DNA of 9,506 bases from DATFES01 sp035457725 (GCA_035457725.1 DATIBC010000064.1:1-9506), one strand, 5' to 3'. Counted from the first letter of the stretch, positions 1-7,048 are shown. The notes: generated by a model from the letters alone, not told the origin. A program made the numbers and translations.

Positions 1-1
1 C

Positions 2-241
2 ATCGACGGGACTGTGTCACCGTGCTGCTTCGTCAATGATCCCAAGTTTGCATTTGGCGCTCTTAAGAAAAACACCTTCCAGGAGATTTGGAATAACGAC
101 ATCTACCGATACTCTCGAAGTCTGTTTAGTAAGGAGCCTTACCAAGGCCCCAAGACGAGCTCCGTATGCGACAGTTGCACGCTCTATCGGCAAGTTAAGG
201 AGCAGCCCTCCTCCGTGCATCCCGCTGCCGCGGCCACTTGA
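2..241 (+). CDS. Radical SAM protein, C-terminal SPASM-domain part (partial, 5' end outside window)
   Basis: Only the last 79 codons are present; the frame is open from base 2 and ends in TGA at 239-241, so the start lies upstream of the window. The fragment has the layout of a SPASM/twitch domain, the C-terminal extension of radical SAM enzymes that holds auxiliary Fe-S clusters. A DGTVSPCC stretch is followed by a phenylalanine/glycine turn (FAFG), then the typical F-Q-E-I-W-N motif with an aromatic/arginine-rich helix, and a CDSC pair near the end. The tail after CDSC is short and alanine-rich. SPASM proteins often mature peptides or modify sugars and cofactors, but the SAM-binding core (CxxxCxxC) is not in the window, so the substrate cannot be given. 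It is the only plus-strand gene and converges on the transposase remnant, whose end lies 64 bp away. The family call is good; the specific function is unknown. Confidence 0.75.
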   Translation: MDGTVSPCCFVNDPKFAFGALKKNTFQEIWNNDIYRYSRSLFSKEPYQGPKTSSVCDSCTLYRQVKEQPSSVHPAAAAT

Positions 242-305
242 TCTCCCTCGTGAGGGTAACACGACGGGCTCCAAGACTGCTCCAAGAGTCCGTTTGAGGA
301 TTGGA

Positions 306-483
306 TCAATCGTTGATGCGGCACAACAGGAGGCTGCCCATGGCGACATGGATCATGACCTCGGGGACGTCGAGACGGGCTTCGTAAGTCGCGCAGGAGA
401 CCGCGTCAACGGATCATCCAGCCAAAGGCGCGCTCGACGATTCAGCGACGCAGCAGGGCTTTGAAACACGGTTCGACCTCGAT
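306..483 (-). pseudogene. IS5-family transposase, C-terminal remnant with two nonsense codons and a frameshift
   Basis: Reading the minus strand from about 483 gives VEPCFKALLRR, a stop, IVERAFGWMIR, a second stop, then RGLLRD. A one-base shift then continues DYEARLDVPEVMIHVAMGSL and ends in TGA at 306-308. This matches the C-terminus of DDE transposases of the IS5 family (RRW-VERxFxWxxRxRRLxRDYE, then EAMIxxAMxxLLLRR). The final E of the VERxF..DYE region belongs to the DDE catalytic set. Both stops (442-444 and 406-408) fall where the family has tryptophan, so each looks like TGG to TGA. The frameshift lies near 385-388. Only about 58 codons remain of a protein normally several times longer; the N-terminus and catalytic aspartates are missing. 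The upstream side abuts the flavin-reductase pseudogene directly, so a deletion or insertion joined the two. The family call rests on memory of the motif; the decay is read directly. Confidence 0.72.
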
Positions 484-485
484 GC

Positions 486-938
486 GGCGACCTGCGCCAT
501 CACGACCTCGAATATGAAGAAGTTGTATTTGTTCACGAGCGCATCGTCGTGCAGCCGACACTCGAAATTGGCGCGACACTCGGCGATCGGCGGCGCTTCG
601 ACGTTCCGCGCCTTTTAGATGGTCAAGCCGAACTCCTTGAACTTGTCGATTTCAGCACTGGAGGTATTGCCGATGCCGACCACCGTATCGCTCAGCGCAG
701 TCGTCGGCAGGTTGATCACGCATTCTCCGCTGTTGCGTACAATTTCAAAGCTGTAATTGCCGCTCGAGATCACGCAGCCGACGAGCGAAGGCGTGAATTC
801 GACGACTGTATGCCAGCCCAAGGTCATGACGTTCGCTTTGCCTTTCCATTGCGATGAAACGAGCACGATAGGCCCGGGCTCCAAGTACCGCCGTATCTGG
901 CTCACGGGAAATCGGCTTTTCGTTCGACGATCCACCAT
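486..938 (-). pseudogene. Flavin reductase-like (FMN-binding split barrel) protein, nonsense-interrupted and 3'-truncated
   Basis: The intact part runs from an ATG at 936-938, chosen because GGAGG sits 8 nt before it and family similarity starts just after it, to a TAA at 615-617. It shows the flavin reductase-like (DIM6/NTAB) pattern: RRYLEPGPIVLVSS, then MTLGWHTVVEF.PSLVGC, SGECVINLP and VGIGNTSSAEIDKF. These proteins bind FMN in a split beta-barrel and often act as flavin reductases or unknown oxidoreductases. After the stop the same frame continues with clear family-like sequence (EAPPIAECRANFECRL, then NKYNFFIFEVV) until about 486, where it runs into the transposase remnant. The usual C-terminal section with its GDG and SG motifs is absent. 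The gene therefore carries a nonsense codon after 107 codons and has lost about a quarter of its 3' end. It is most likely non-functional, although a 107-residue product could still be made. Confidence 0.8.
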
Positions 939-1097
939 GCAGCACACCTCCATCCGCCAGCCGCGTCGGACTGCCGACGACACGTCGGGCGCCGGGCGCC
1001 GGTCCGGTTCTCGCGGCGGTCGCAGTCGCCACGCCGACGGCGAGCCTTGCTCGAAGCCGGTTTGCTTATACCGTTGAATCGCAAGACAATGGAGCGA

Positions 1098-1173
<76 letters not shown>

Positions 1174-1196
1174 ACGAGTCCGTTCGGGGACGCGGC

Positions 1197-1225
1197 GATA
1201 TAGCAAAGCCGACCACCTTTGTCGA
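1197..1225 (-). promoter_or_regulatory. Candidate sigma70-type promoter for tRNA-Lys
   Basis: On the minus strand TCGACA (1220-1225; five of six matches to TTGACA) is separated by exactly 17 nt from TATATC (1197-1202; four of six matches to TATAAT). The -10 box ends 23 nt before the mature tRNA 5' end, a normal leader length for a tRNA precursor. This suggests the tRNA is transcribed independently of the rodA operon. Prediction from sequence only. Confidence 0.55.
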
Positions 1226-1262
1226 TAGCGGCGGCGTGCCGGGCATTTGGCGCGCAATTTCG

Positions 1263-1287
1263 ATTCCGCGCGGCGCGTCAGCGGAAT
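1263..1287 (-). terminator. Inverted repeat after rodA, possible transcription terminator
   Basis: ATTCCGC (1263-1269) and GCGGAAT (1281-1287) form a 7-bp stem with an 11-nt GC-rich loop, starting 25 nt beyond the rodA stop codon. No run of T residues follows on the minus strand (the sequence after the stem is CGAAATTGCG). It is therefore only a weak candidate for an intrinsic terminator and could equally be an mRNA 3'-end stabilising structure of the mre-rodA transcript. Confidence 0.35.
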
Positions 1288-1312
1288 GGGGCGGGCGTCG
1301 AACTTCCCTCCG

Positions 1313-2464
1313 TCACTCCTCGACGCCGCCGTCGCGAGCGATCTGCACGTCGCGGTGGACGTAGACGCCGATCAGTAGGCCGAACGAGGCGAGGAGCGTC
1401 ATCATCGAGGTGCCGCCATAGGAGACCAGCGGCAGCGGCACGCCGACGACGGGCAGCAGCCCCATGACCATCGACATGTTGATGAAGGCATAAACATAGA
1501 AACTGACGATGACTCCGGCGGCGAGAAGTCGGCCGAACTGGCTTCGTGCGCGAAGCGCGATGGCGAGACCGTAGAGCAGGATCACGGTGTAGAGCGCCAG
1601 CAGCGTCAGTCCGCCGACGATCCCCCACTCCTCGGTCAGCATGGTGAATATGAAGTCGGTCTGCTTCTCGGGCAGGAATTGCAGATGACCTTGCGTCCCC
1701 TGCAGGTAGCCCTTGCCCCAGATTCCGCCCGAGCCCAGCGCGATCTTCGATTGGATGATGTGATAGCCTGCGCCGAGCGGGTCGCTTTCCGGGTCGAGGA
1801 ATGTCCACACGCGTTGTTTCTGGTAATCACGCAAGAAGCTCCAGGCGACCGGCACCGCGGCGATCGCGAGTCCGCCGAGCAAGGCGAACTTCCAAATCCG
1901 CACCCCGCCGAGGAAGAAAAGCGCGCCGGCGGTCGACAACAACAGCACCGCCGAGCCGAGATCCGGCTGCTTGAAGACCAGAAACGCCGGTGCAAGGGCG
2001 AGCACGGCCGGCCACAGTAAGTAGTGCGGGCGTCCGACGTTCTCGGGCGCGACGCAATGGAAATAACGCGCCAAGACCATGATCAGCGCGACACGCATCA
2101 TCTCGGTGGGTTGGAATTGAAACACGCCGAGATCGAGCCAGCGCTGCGCGCCCATGCCGATCCGTCCGGCGACTTCGACTGCGACGAGCAAGGCGATCGC
2201 CGCCGCGTAGATCGCGTAAGCCCAGCGGAACCAGATGCGGATGTCGACCGTGGCGAGCGCAACCATCACCACGAATCCGACGCCGAAGCGCATCATCTGC
2301 CGCACTGACCACGGCTCGAAGCTGCCGCCGCCCGCCGAGTAGAGGGTGGCGAATCCGATCGAGGCGACGAGCGTCAGGACCAACGCCAAGCCCCAATTGA
2401 TCTGGAGAAGTTTACCCCAGAATGTCAGGCGCCTGCGGCCCGCCGCCAGTCCGAGCGCGATCAT
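1313..2464 (-). CDS. rodA: RodA, SEDS-family peptidoglycan glycosyltransferase of the elongasome
   Basis: 383-residue polytopic membrane protein. RodA polymerises lipid II into glycan strands and works as a pair with PBP2 (MrdA), encoded immediately upstream, under MreBCD control. SEDS hallmarks are visible: GAQRWLDLGVFQFQPTE (about 105-121), the FKQPDLGSA segment (164-172), GKGYLQGTQGHLQFLPE (250-266) followed by KQTDFIFT, and the C-terminal GVPLPLVSYGGTSM (341-354). Asp270 in QTDFIF corresponds to the essential catalytic aspartate of RodA. About ten hydrophobic segments are spread through the sequence. The ATG start at 2462-2464 overlaps the mrdA stop (ATGA), with AGGTG 7 nt upstream. The same frame stays open much further upstream through mrdA, but that part is out-of-frame shadow without membrane character. 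Length is normal for RodA (about 370-390). It is the last gene of the cluster. Confidence 0.96.
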   Translation of the reverse strand: MIALGLAAGRRRLTFWGKLLQINWGLALVLTLVASIGFATLYSAGGGSFEPWSVRQMMRFGVGFVVMVALATVDIRIWFRWAYAIYAAAIALLVAVEVAGRIGMGAQRWLDLGVFQFQPTEMMRVALIMVLARYFHCVAPENVGRPHYLLWPAVLALAPAFLVFKQPDLGSAVLLLSTAGALFFLGGVRIWKFALLGGLAIAAVPVAWSFLRDYQKQRVWTFLDPESDPLGAGYHIIQSKIALGSGGIWGKGYLQGTQGHLQFLPEKQTDFIFTMLTEEWGIVGGLTLLALYTVILLYGLAIALRARSQFGRLLAAGVIVSFYVYAFINMSMVMGLLPVVGVPLPLVSYGGTSMMTLLASFGLLIGVYVHRDVQIARDGGVEE

Positions 2465-4368
2465 CGACCGGCACCTGGCTCGCCAGCCCGCTCGCGCGTC
2501 GCCTCGGCGAGGCGCGCGCCGGGAAGCGGCCGCTCGCGAGCGCGTTTTTGTACTTCGATCAGCAAATCGCGCGCGATCGGCGCCGCGACGGCCGAGCCGC
2601 CGCCGCCATGCTCGACGACGACGGCCGCGGCGAATTTCGGCTCGGCGACAGGCGCGTAGCCGAGGAAAAGCGCGTGATCGCGCTCCTTCCACGGCACTTG
2701 GTGCGCCTTGCGGATGCCGACCCGCCGCTCCTCTTCGGTGATCCGGCGTACCTGCGAGGTGCCCGTCTTGCCGGCCATCGCCATTTCGGGGTCGACAATT
2801 CGGGCCCGGAAAGCGGTGCCTCGGGGATCGTTGACCACATTGCGCATTCCGCGCTGAACCAGGGCCATGTGTTGCGCCGGGATCCCGAGCGAAGCTAGCT
2901 TGGCGGCCGGACGCTCGAACACCCGTCGGCCATCGACGAGATCGCGCGTCAGCCGCGGAGATACCGCCAAACCGCCATTGGCAATACGGGCGGTCATCGT
3001 CACCAGCTGCAGCGGCGTCGCGAGCACAAAGCCTTGGCCGATCCCGGCGACCACGGACTCGCCTTGCGCCCAGGCTTGGCCGTAGCGGCCAAGCTTCCAG
3101 TCGCGCGTCGGCATTAGGCCGTCCTTCTCGCCGGGTAGGTCGATGGCGACCGCCTTGCCGAGACCGAAGCGCCTCGCCATGGCGCTGATCTTGTCGATTC
3201 CGAGCCGCCGCGAAACCTCGTAGAAGTACACGTCGCACGACTGGGCGATCGCGTCGATCATGCTGAGCGCGCCGTGTCCGCCTTTCTTCCAGCAATGAAA
3301 GCGCGTGTCACCCAGTTCATAGTGTCCCGGACACGCGACTCGACTGTCGGGCTGAATCACGCCCGCTTCCAACGCGGCGAAGGCCACCATCATCTTGAAC
3401 GTCGATCCCGGCGCGTATTGGCCGGCGATCGCCTTGTTGATGAGCGGAGTCTTATCGTTACCCAAAAGCGCGCGGTATTGCGCCGCGGTGATGCCGCGGT
3501 TGAAGTCGTTGGGATCGAAGCTCGGACTGGAAGCGAGCGCCAACACTTCGCCAGTGTCGACCTCCATCACCGCCGCCGCGGCGCTTTCCTCCTTCGCCAG
3601 CCGCTCCATGGCGTAGCGTTGTAGATGCAGGTCGAGAGTCAGCGCCAGATCGAGGCCCGGCTCGCCATTGACGCGGGCAAGCTCGCGGATCGGCCGGCCG
3701 GCGGCGTTAACCTCGATTTGGCTTGTCCCGGCCTTTCCCCGCAGCGCCAAATCGTAGACCCGTTCGACGCCGGCCCGGCCGATGCGAAAATCGGGCAATT
3801 CGAGCAGCGGATCGCCGGTGAGATCGGCTTCGGCGGGCGGCGCGACATAACCCAAGACGTGCGCCAGCGCCGCGCCATCGGGATAGTTGCGCGACGAACC
3901 GACGTCGATCTGGACCCCCGGCAGATCTTGAGCGTTGACGGCGATGCGCGACACCTCCTCCCATGCGAGGTTGTCCTTGATCGTCACCGGAAGGAAGCGG
4001 CGCTGGCGCGCCATGTCGCGCAAAATCCGCTTTATGTCGGCCTCGGACAGCGACAGCAGGTGCGTCAGGCCCTCGAGTGTCGCTTCGATGCTTCCGGTCT
4101 GCTCGGGAATGACGACGACGCGATAGTTGAGCTGGTTTTCGGCCAGCACATCGCCGTAGCGGTCGAGTAGACGTCCGCGCGGCGGCGCGAGCAACCTAAG
4201 ATTGATCCGGTTTTCCTCGGCCAGCGTCGCATACTTGTCGCGCTCGACGACCTGCAAAAAATACATTCGTGCGACCAGCGCTCCGAATAACCCGAGCTGC
4301 GCTCCGCCCATGACCAGCGCACGCCGGGTGAACTGCTTGGCGCGGTCTTGGTCGCGTTGCCGGCCCAC
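2461..4368 (-). CDS. mrdA: Penicillin-binding protein 2 (MrdA), elongasome D,D-transpeptidase
   Basis: 635 residues. PBP2 cross-links peptidoglycan during cell elongation and activates RodA. One N-terminal membrane anchor (about 18-40) is followed by the class B PBP pedestal with PPRGRLLDRYGDVLAEN (62-78). The transpeptidase domain carries SxxK at Ser322-Lys325 (PGSTFK), the second motif Ser377-Cys-Asp379 (the S-x-D form usual in PBP2), and Lys534-Thr-Gly536 (AGKTGTSQ). All catalytic motifs are intact. The C-terminal tail after 610 is arginine/glutamate rich and probably disordered. The start is GTG at 4366-4368, only 3 nt after the mreD TAA, with no recognisable Shine-Dalgarno. It fits because it gives the typical basic QFTRRA segment before the membrane helix, and it implies translational coupling to mreD. 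The stop overlaps the rodA start by ATGA. Confidence 0.96.
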   Translation of the reverse strand: MGRQRDQDRAKQFTRRALVMGGAQLGLFGALVARMYFLQVVERDKYATLAEENRINLRLLAPPRGRLLDRYGDVLAENQLNYRVVVIPEQTGSIEATLEGLTHLLSLSEADIKRILRDMARQRRFLPVTIKDNLAWEEVSRIAVNAQDLPGVQIDVGSSRNYPDGAALAHVLGYVAPPAEADLTGDPLLELPDFRIGRAGVERVYDLALRGKAGTSQIEVNAAGRPIRELARVNGEPGLDLALTLDLHLQRYAMERLAKEESAAAAVMEVDTGEVLALASSPSFDPNDFNRGITAAQYRALLGNDKTPLINKAIAGQYAPGSTFKMMVAFAALEAGVIQPDSRVACPGHYELGDTRFHCWKKGGHGALSMIDAIAQSCDVYFYEVSRRLGIDKISAMARRFGLGKAVAIDLPGEKDGLMPTRDWKLGRYGQAWAQGESVVAGIGQGFVLATPLQLVTMTARIANGGLAVSPRLTRDLVDGRRVFERPAAKLASLGIPAQHMALVQRGMRNVVNDPRGTAFRARIVDPEMAMAGKTGTSQVRRITEEERRVGIRKAHQVPWKERDHALFLGYAPVAEPKFAAAVVVEHGGGGSAVAAPIARDLLIEVQKRARERPLPGARLAEATRERAGEPGAGR

Positions 4369-4371
4369 CGC

Positions 4372-4887
4372 TTAAACCGTCGCGAGGAACGCGCGCTGGG
4401 CGCGGGTCAATACCCAACCGACGATCGGGTATAGCGCCACAGTCAGCGCGAACTGCAAGAACAGGGCGGGACCTTCCGCGGTGCGGCCGACGAGAAAGTA
4501 CGCCAGCGCCATCGAGATCAGCATCGCCGCGAGCGCGGCGAGCGCGAAGCCGAACCAGACCAGGGCGAAGGACTTGCCATGAAAGCTCTTCTGTTGGATG
4601 ACCAATCCGCCATGCACCAACAGCAGGACCAGAGCGTTGAGGCCGAGCGGTGTACCGCCCAAGATATCGTCGAGCAGTCCGACCGTGAACGCGCCCCACG
4701 GCCGCATAAGATCGGGACGGTGCACCGACCAGTAGAACACCGCCATCAGCGCGAAACGCGGCGTGAGCACGACGTAATCGGGCAGGCGCAGAGGCACCAC
4801 GGCAAGGACGACGATCAACAGGGTGATCGCGAGCGGCATCGAGCGCCTGGCGGCGCTGTCGATCCGGTGCAAGAGTCCCGGGCTCAT
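4372..4887 (-). CDS. mreD: MreD, rod shape-determining inner-membrane protein
   Basis: 171-residue hydrophobic protein with about five membrane segments, the usual size for MreD. MreD links MreC and the MreB filament to the wall synthases in the inner membrane. Recognisable pieces are RLPDYVVLTPRFALMAVFYW (34-53), the WGAFTVGLLDDILGGTPLG stretch (64-82; the family's G-L-L-D-D motif) and a final hydrophobic segment ending VGWVLTRAQRAFL. The ATG at 4885-4887 overlaps the mreC stop as ATGA. No Shine-Dalgarno lies in front of it, so translation most likely depends on ribosomes finishing mreC. A second in-frame ATG at codon 17 (MPLAITLL) is possible but would remove the basic N-terminus. The longer open frame upstream of this ATG is a shadow of mreC. 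mrdA follows after 3 nt. Confidence 0.93.
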   Translation of the reverse strand: MSPGLLHRIDSAARRSMPLAITLLIVVLAVVPLRLPDYVVLTPRFALMAVFYWSVHRPDLMRPWGAFTVGLLDDILGGTPLGLNALVLLLVHGGLVIQQKSFHGKSFALVWFGFALAALAAMLISMALAYFLVGRTAEGPALFLQFALTVALYPIVGWVLTRAQRAFLATV

Positions 4888-5765
4888 CGCTGGCTGCGGC
4901 GCGGCGCCGGCGGCGGTGCGATGACGGGCAGCACGCCGTCCAACCCGTAATCCATCAGCCGTACGAATTCGAGCCGATGCAGGTCGACGAACGGCTGGGC
5001 GCGGACGATCCCGTCGCCGCCGAGAACGACCATGCCCACCGGTATGCCTGGAGGAAAGATCCCGCCATGACCGGAGGTGACGATGCGCTCGCCAGCCTTC
5101 GGCTTGGCAAGGGCGGGCATGAGTTGGAGGCGCGGCTGGTCGGAGTTGTCCCCGGCGAGCAACGCACGCTCGCGCGATTCCTCGAGCAGCACCGGCACTT
5201 GGCTGTTGAGATCGGTGATGAGCAAGATCCGCGCCGACCGTCCTCCGACCGTGCTCACCCGGCCGACCAAACCTTCGGCGCCGAGCGCCGGCCAGCCCTT
5301 CTCGACGCCCTCGTCGGCGCCAACGCGAACTAAGATCGAGCGCACGAACGGCCCGCCGGCGTTGGCGATCACCCGCGCGGAAACGAAGCTTATGCTCGAG
5401 TCCTCGACGCTCCTCGCAAGTTCCCGCAGCGTCTGGTTTTCGGCCGCCAGCTTGCGAGCGACCGCTTGCCATTGCAGCAGGCGCTCGTTCTCCTCGCGCA
5501 GACGTGCGTTCTCCTCGTAGACATGGAACATTTCGGCAACCTGGTCGCGCATCGCGGTTGCGGTCGAGACCGGTTGCGCGAGCCCGTCGAGGATCGGAAC
5601 GAAGGCGTCGCTCACCGCCATGCGGACACGCTCGACCAAGGGGGTCTCGACCTTGCCGAGGACCATCAGACCGACGCCAAGCGCGACGAGGCCGAGGAAT
5701 GCGTAGCGCTGCGTAAGCGCCCGCACCGGCGTCGCCAGTCCCGCTACTCGGCCCGGCCGTCGCAT
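4884..5765 (-). CDS. mreC: MreC, rod shape-determining periplasmic scaffold protein
   Basis: 293 residues. MreC spans the inner membrane once and forms a periplasmic scaffold that contacts PBP2 and RodA. The sequence shows a short cytoplasmic N-terminus, one membrane helix (about 21-38) and a charged coiled coil (about 75-117, heptad-like EENARLREENERLL). Two beta domains follow, with NAGGPFVRSILVRVGADEGV (135-154), GLVGRVSTVG (165-174) and TSGHGGIFPPGIPVG (230-244), the standard MreC signature. The C-terminus is a short proline/arginine tail. The ATG at 5763-5765 has a GGGGAG element 9 nt upstream, the best ribosome site in the mreC-rodA unit. Length is typical. The gene begins 93 nt after mreB, across an unusual AT-rich stretch and hairpin, and ends overlapping mreD. 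Confidence 0.95.
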   Translation of the reverse strand: MRRPGRVAGLATPVRALTQRYAFLGLVALGVGLMVLGKVETPLVERVRMAVSDAFVPILDGLAQPVSTATAMRDQVAEMFHVYEENARLREENERLLQWQAVARKLAAENQTLRELARSVEDSSISFVSARVIANAGGPFVRSILVRVGADEGVEKGWPALGAEGLVGRVSTVGGRSARILLITDLNSQVPVLLEESRERALLAGDNSDQPRLQLMPALAKPKAGERIVTSGHGGIFPPGIPVGMVVLGGDGIVRAQPFVDLHRLEFVRLMDYGLDGVLPVIAPPPAPRRSQR

Positions 5766-5790
5766 AACCTGCTACTCCCCTTGCCCCAGC

Positions 5791-5814
5791 CCCCGGCGGA
5801 AGCGGCCGCCGGGG
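5791..5814 (-). repeat. GC-rich perfect hairpin in the mreB-mreC gap
   Basis: CCCCGGCGG (5791-5799) and CCGCCGGGG (5806-5814) form a perfect 9-bp stem with a 6-nt loop, 25 nt before the mreC start codon and 44 nt after mreB. No T run follows on either strand, so it does not look like a full intrinsic terminator. A partial attenuator, RNase-protecting stem or mRNA processing site that sets MreB in excess over MreC is plausible but is inference. Confidence 0.55.
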
Positions 5815-5828
5815 AGCGCGCCGTTCCC

Positions 5829-5862
5829 AAGTTAGTTTAACTTATGACTTACAATTCGTTAA
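5829..5862 (-). promoter_or_regulatory. AT-rich island with small palindrome and candidate promoter for mreC-rodA
   Basis: On the minus strand TTAACG (5857-5862) is followed after 17 nt by TAAACT (5834-5839), each with four of six matches to the sigma70 -35 and -10 consensus. The -10 lies inside a perfect inverted repeat AAGTTA-GTT-TAACTT (5829-5843), which could be an operator. The region from about 5829 to 5877 is strikingly AT-rich against the GC-rich surroundings and covers the mreB stop codon. A promoter here would let mreC-mreD-mrdA-rodA be expressed separately from mreB. The boxes are weak, so this is only a candidate. Confidence 0.3.
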
Positions 5863-6899
5863 TACATAGTAATTAGGACGTGGCGAAGCGTTTTCATCTC
5901 CTCGAGGCAGCGCCCGGTCCCCAGCGCGACGCACGAGAGGGGATCGTCGGCCACCGAAACCGGCAATCCGGTGGCATGGCGGAGCACGAAATCCAGGTTC
6001 GACAGCAGCGCGCCGCCACCCGTGAGCACGATGCCTTTGTCGACGATGTCGGCGGCGAGTTCCGGGGCGGTGTGCTCGAGTGCGACCTTGACTGCCTCGA
6101 CGATGGCGCTCACCGGCTCGGCGAGGCTTTCGGCGATCTGTCGTTCGCTGATCACCAATTCCTTCGGGACGCCATTCATCAGGTCGCGGCCCTTGATCTC
6201 CATCAGCCTGCCCTCGCCGTCCTCGGGCGGACAGGCGGAGCCGATCTCCTTCTTGATCCGTTCGGCCGACGACTCGCCAACCAGCAGGTTATGGTTCCGG
6301 CGGATATAGCCGATGATCGCCTCGTCCATCTTGTCGCCGCCGACGCGGACCGATTTGGAATAGACGATGCCGCCGAGCGACAGCACGGCCACTTCGGTCG
6401 TGCCGCCGCCGATGTCGACGACCATAGAGCCGGTCGGCTCGGTCACCGGCAAGCCGGCGCCGATTGCGGCGGCCATCGGCTCCTCGATCAAGTACACGCG
6501 GCGTGCTCCGGCGCTTTCGGCCGATTCCTGAATCGCCCGGCGCTCGACGGCGGTCGAGCCAGACGGCACGCAAATAATGACTTGCGGGCTCGCGAAGGTG
6601 CGTCGGTTATGCACCTTGCGGATGAAATGCTTGATCATCTCCTCGGCGACTTCGAAGTCGGCGATGACGCCATCGCGCAACGGGCGGATGGCGGAGATGT
6701 TGCCGGGGGTCCGGCCGAGCATCATCTTTGCCTCGTCGCCGACGGCGAGGACCTGCTTCTTCCCTTTGACCTCCGCGATCGCCACGACCGACGGTTCGTT
6801 GAGCACGATACCGCGCCCCTTCACGTAAACCAGCGTATTGGCCGTGCCGAGGTCGATGGCCATGTCGGCGGACAACATCCCTAAAAGACGCGCTAACAT
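5859..6899 (-). CDS. mreB: MreB, actin-like rod shape-determining protein
   Basis: 346 residues from the ATG at 6897-6899. MreB is the bacterial actin homologue that polymerises on the inner membrane and positions the elongation machinery. Actin-fold nucleotide motifs are all present: phosphate 1 MAIDLGTANTLVYVKG (13-28), LNEPSVVA (33-40), phosphate 2 VDIGGGTTEVAVLS (161-174) and the adenosine motif VLTGGGALL (291-299). The N-terminal MLARLLGMLS is the usual amphipathic membrane-binding start. A GTG five codons earlier (6912-6914) is possible. The ATG is preferred because AGGAAG lies just in front of it and the length then fits the family (about 345). The last codons (ITMY then TAA) are unusually AT-rich and differ from the more common MreB ending. 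leuA lies upstream in the same direction, with 149 nt between the two genes; mreC follows after 93 nt. Confidence 0.97.
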   Translation of the reverse strand: MLARLLGMLSADMAIDLGTANTLVYVKGRGIVLNEPSVVAIAEVKGKKQVLAVGDEAKMMLGRTPGNISAIRPLRDGVIADFEVAEEMIKHFIRKVHNRRTFASPQVIICVPSGSTAVERRAIQESAESAGARRVYLIEEPMAAAIGAGLPVTEPTGSMVVDIGGGTTEVAVLSLGGIVYSKSVRVGGDKMDEAIIGYIRRNHNLLVGESSAERIKKEIGSACPPEDGEGRLMEIKGRDLMNGVPKELVISERQIAESLAEPVSAIVEAVKVALEHTAPELAADIVDKGIVLTGGGALLSNLDFVLRHATGLPVSVADDPLSCVALGTGRCLEEMKTLRHVLITMY

Positions 6900-6925
6900 C
6901 GAACTTCCTGCCACCTCTCAAGATC

Positions 6926-6959
6926 GCGGCGGCGTCGCGCTCGTTAGCGACGCCGCCGC
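6926..6959 (-). repeat. Strong 13-bp-stem hairpin between leuA and mreB
   Basis: GCGGCGGCGTCGC (6926-6938) is a perfect complement of GCGACGCCGCCGC (6947-6959) across an 8-nt loop. The stem ends 26 nt before the mreB ATG and begins 89 nt after the leuA stop. On the minus strand it is followed by GATCTTGAGAGG, not a T run. It may be a leuA terminator of the weak or Rho-assisted kind, or a structured 5' leader controlling mreB. I could not place a convincing promoter between leuA and mreB. Confidence 0.6.
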
Positions 6960-7048
6960 AGATTACGAAATGTCGCAACGATCCCTGTTTCTTCGCGGCT
7001 GCCGGGCTCGCCATCGCATCGGCGCCCCGGCCGCGTTCTGGGCCGAAT

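Noticed and set aside
245..256. CCCTC-GT-GAGGG palindrome after the radical SAM gene
   Set aside because: Only 5-bp arms and a 2-nt spacer with no T run; too short to call a terminator or IS end.
36..464. Plus-strand open frame of 142 codons over the radical SAM end and the IS remnant
   Set aside because: Wrong frame relative to the SPASM motif and antisense to the transposase remnant; composition is arginine/serine rich with no motif.
306..483. Idea that TGA codes for Trp in this organism
   Set aside because: mrdA, mreC and rodA all use TGA as their terminal stop, two of them in ATGA overlaps. The read-through TGAs occur only in the dead transposase.
2465..3295. Upstream extension of the rodA frame through mrdA (about 277 extra codons)
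   Set aside because: Arginine/alanine-rich out-of-frame reading of mrdA. RodA similarity and membrane segments begin only at the ATG 2462-2464, which has a ribosome site and the ATGA overlap.
4888..5472. Upstream extension of the mreD frame through mreC
   Set aside because: Low-complexity arginine-rich shadow of mreC. Normal MreD length is reached from the ATG at 4887.
5880..6884. Plus-strand open frame of 334 codons opposite mreB
   Set aside because: It is the mirror of the MreB frame in GC-rich DNA, rich in Asp, Gly, His and Arg without any domain pattern. mreB is certain.
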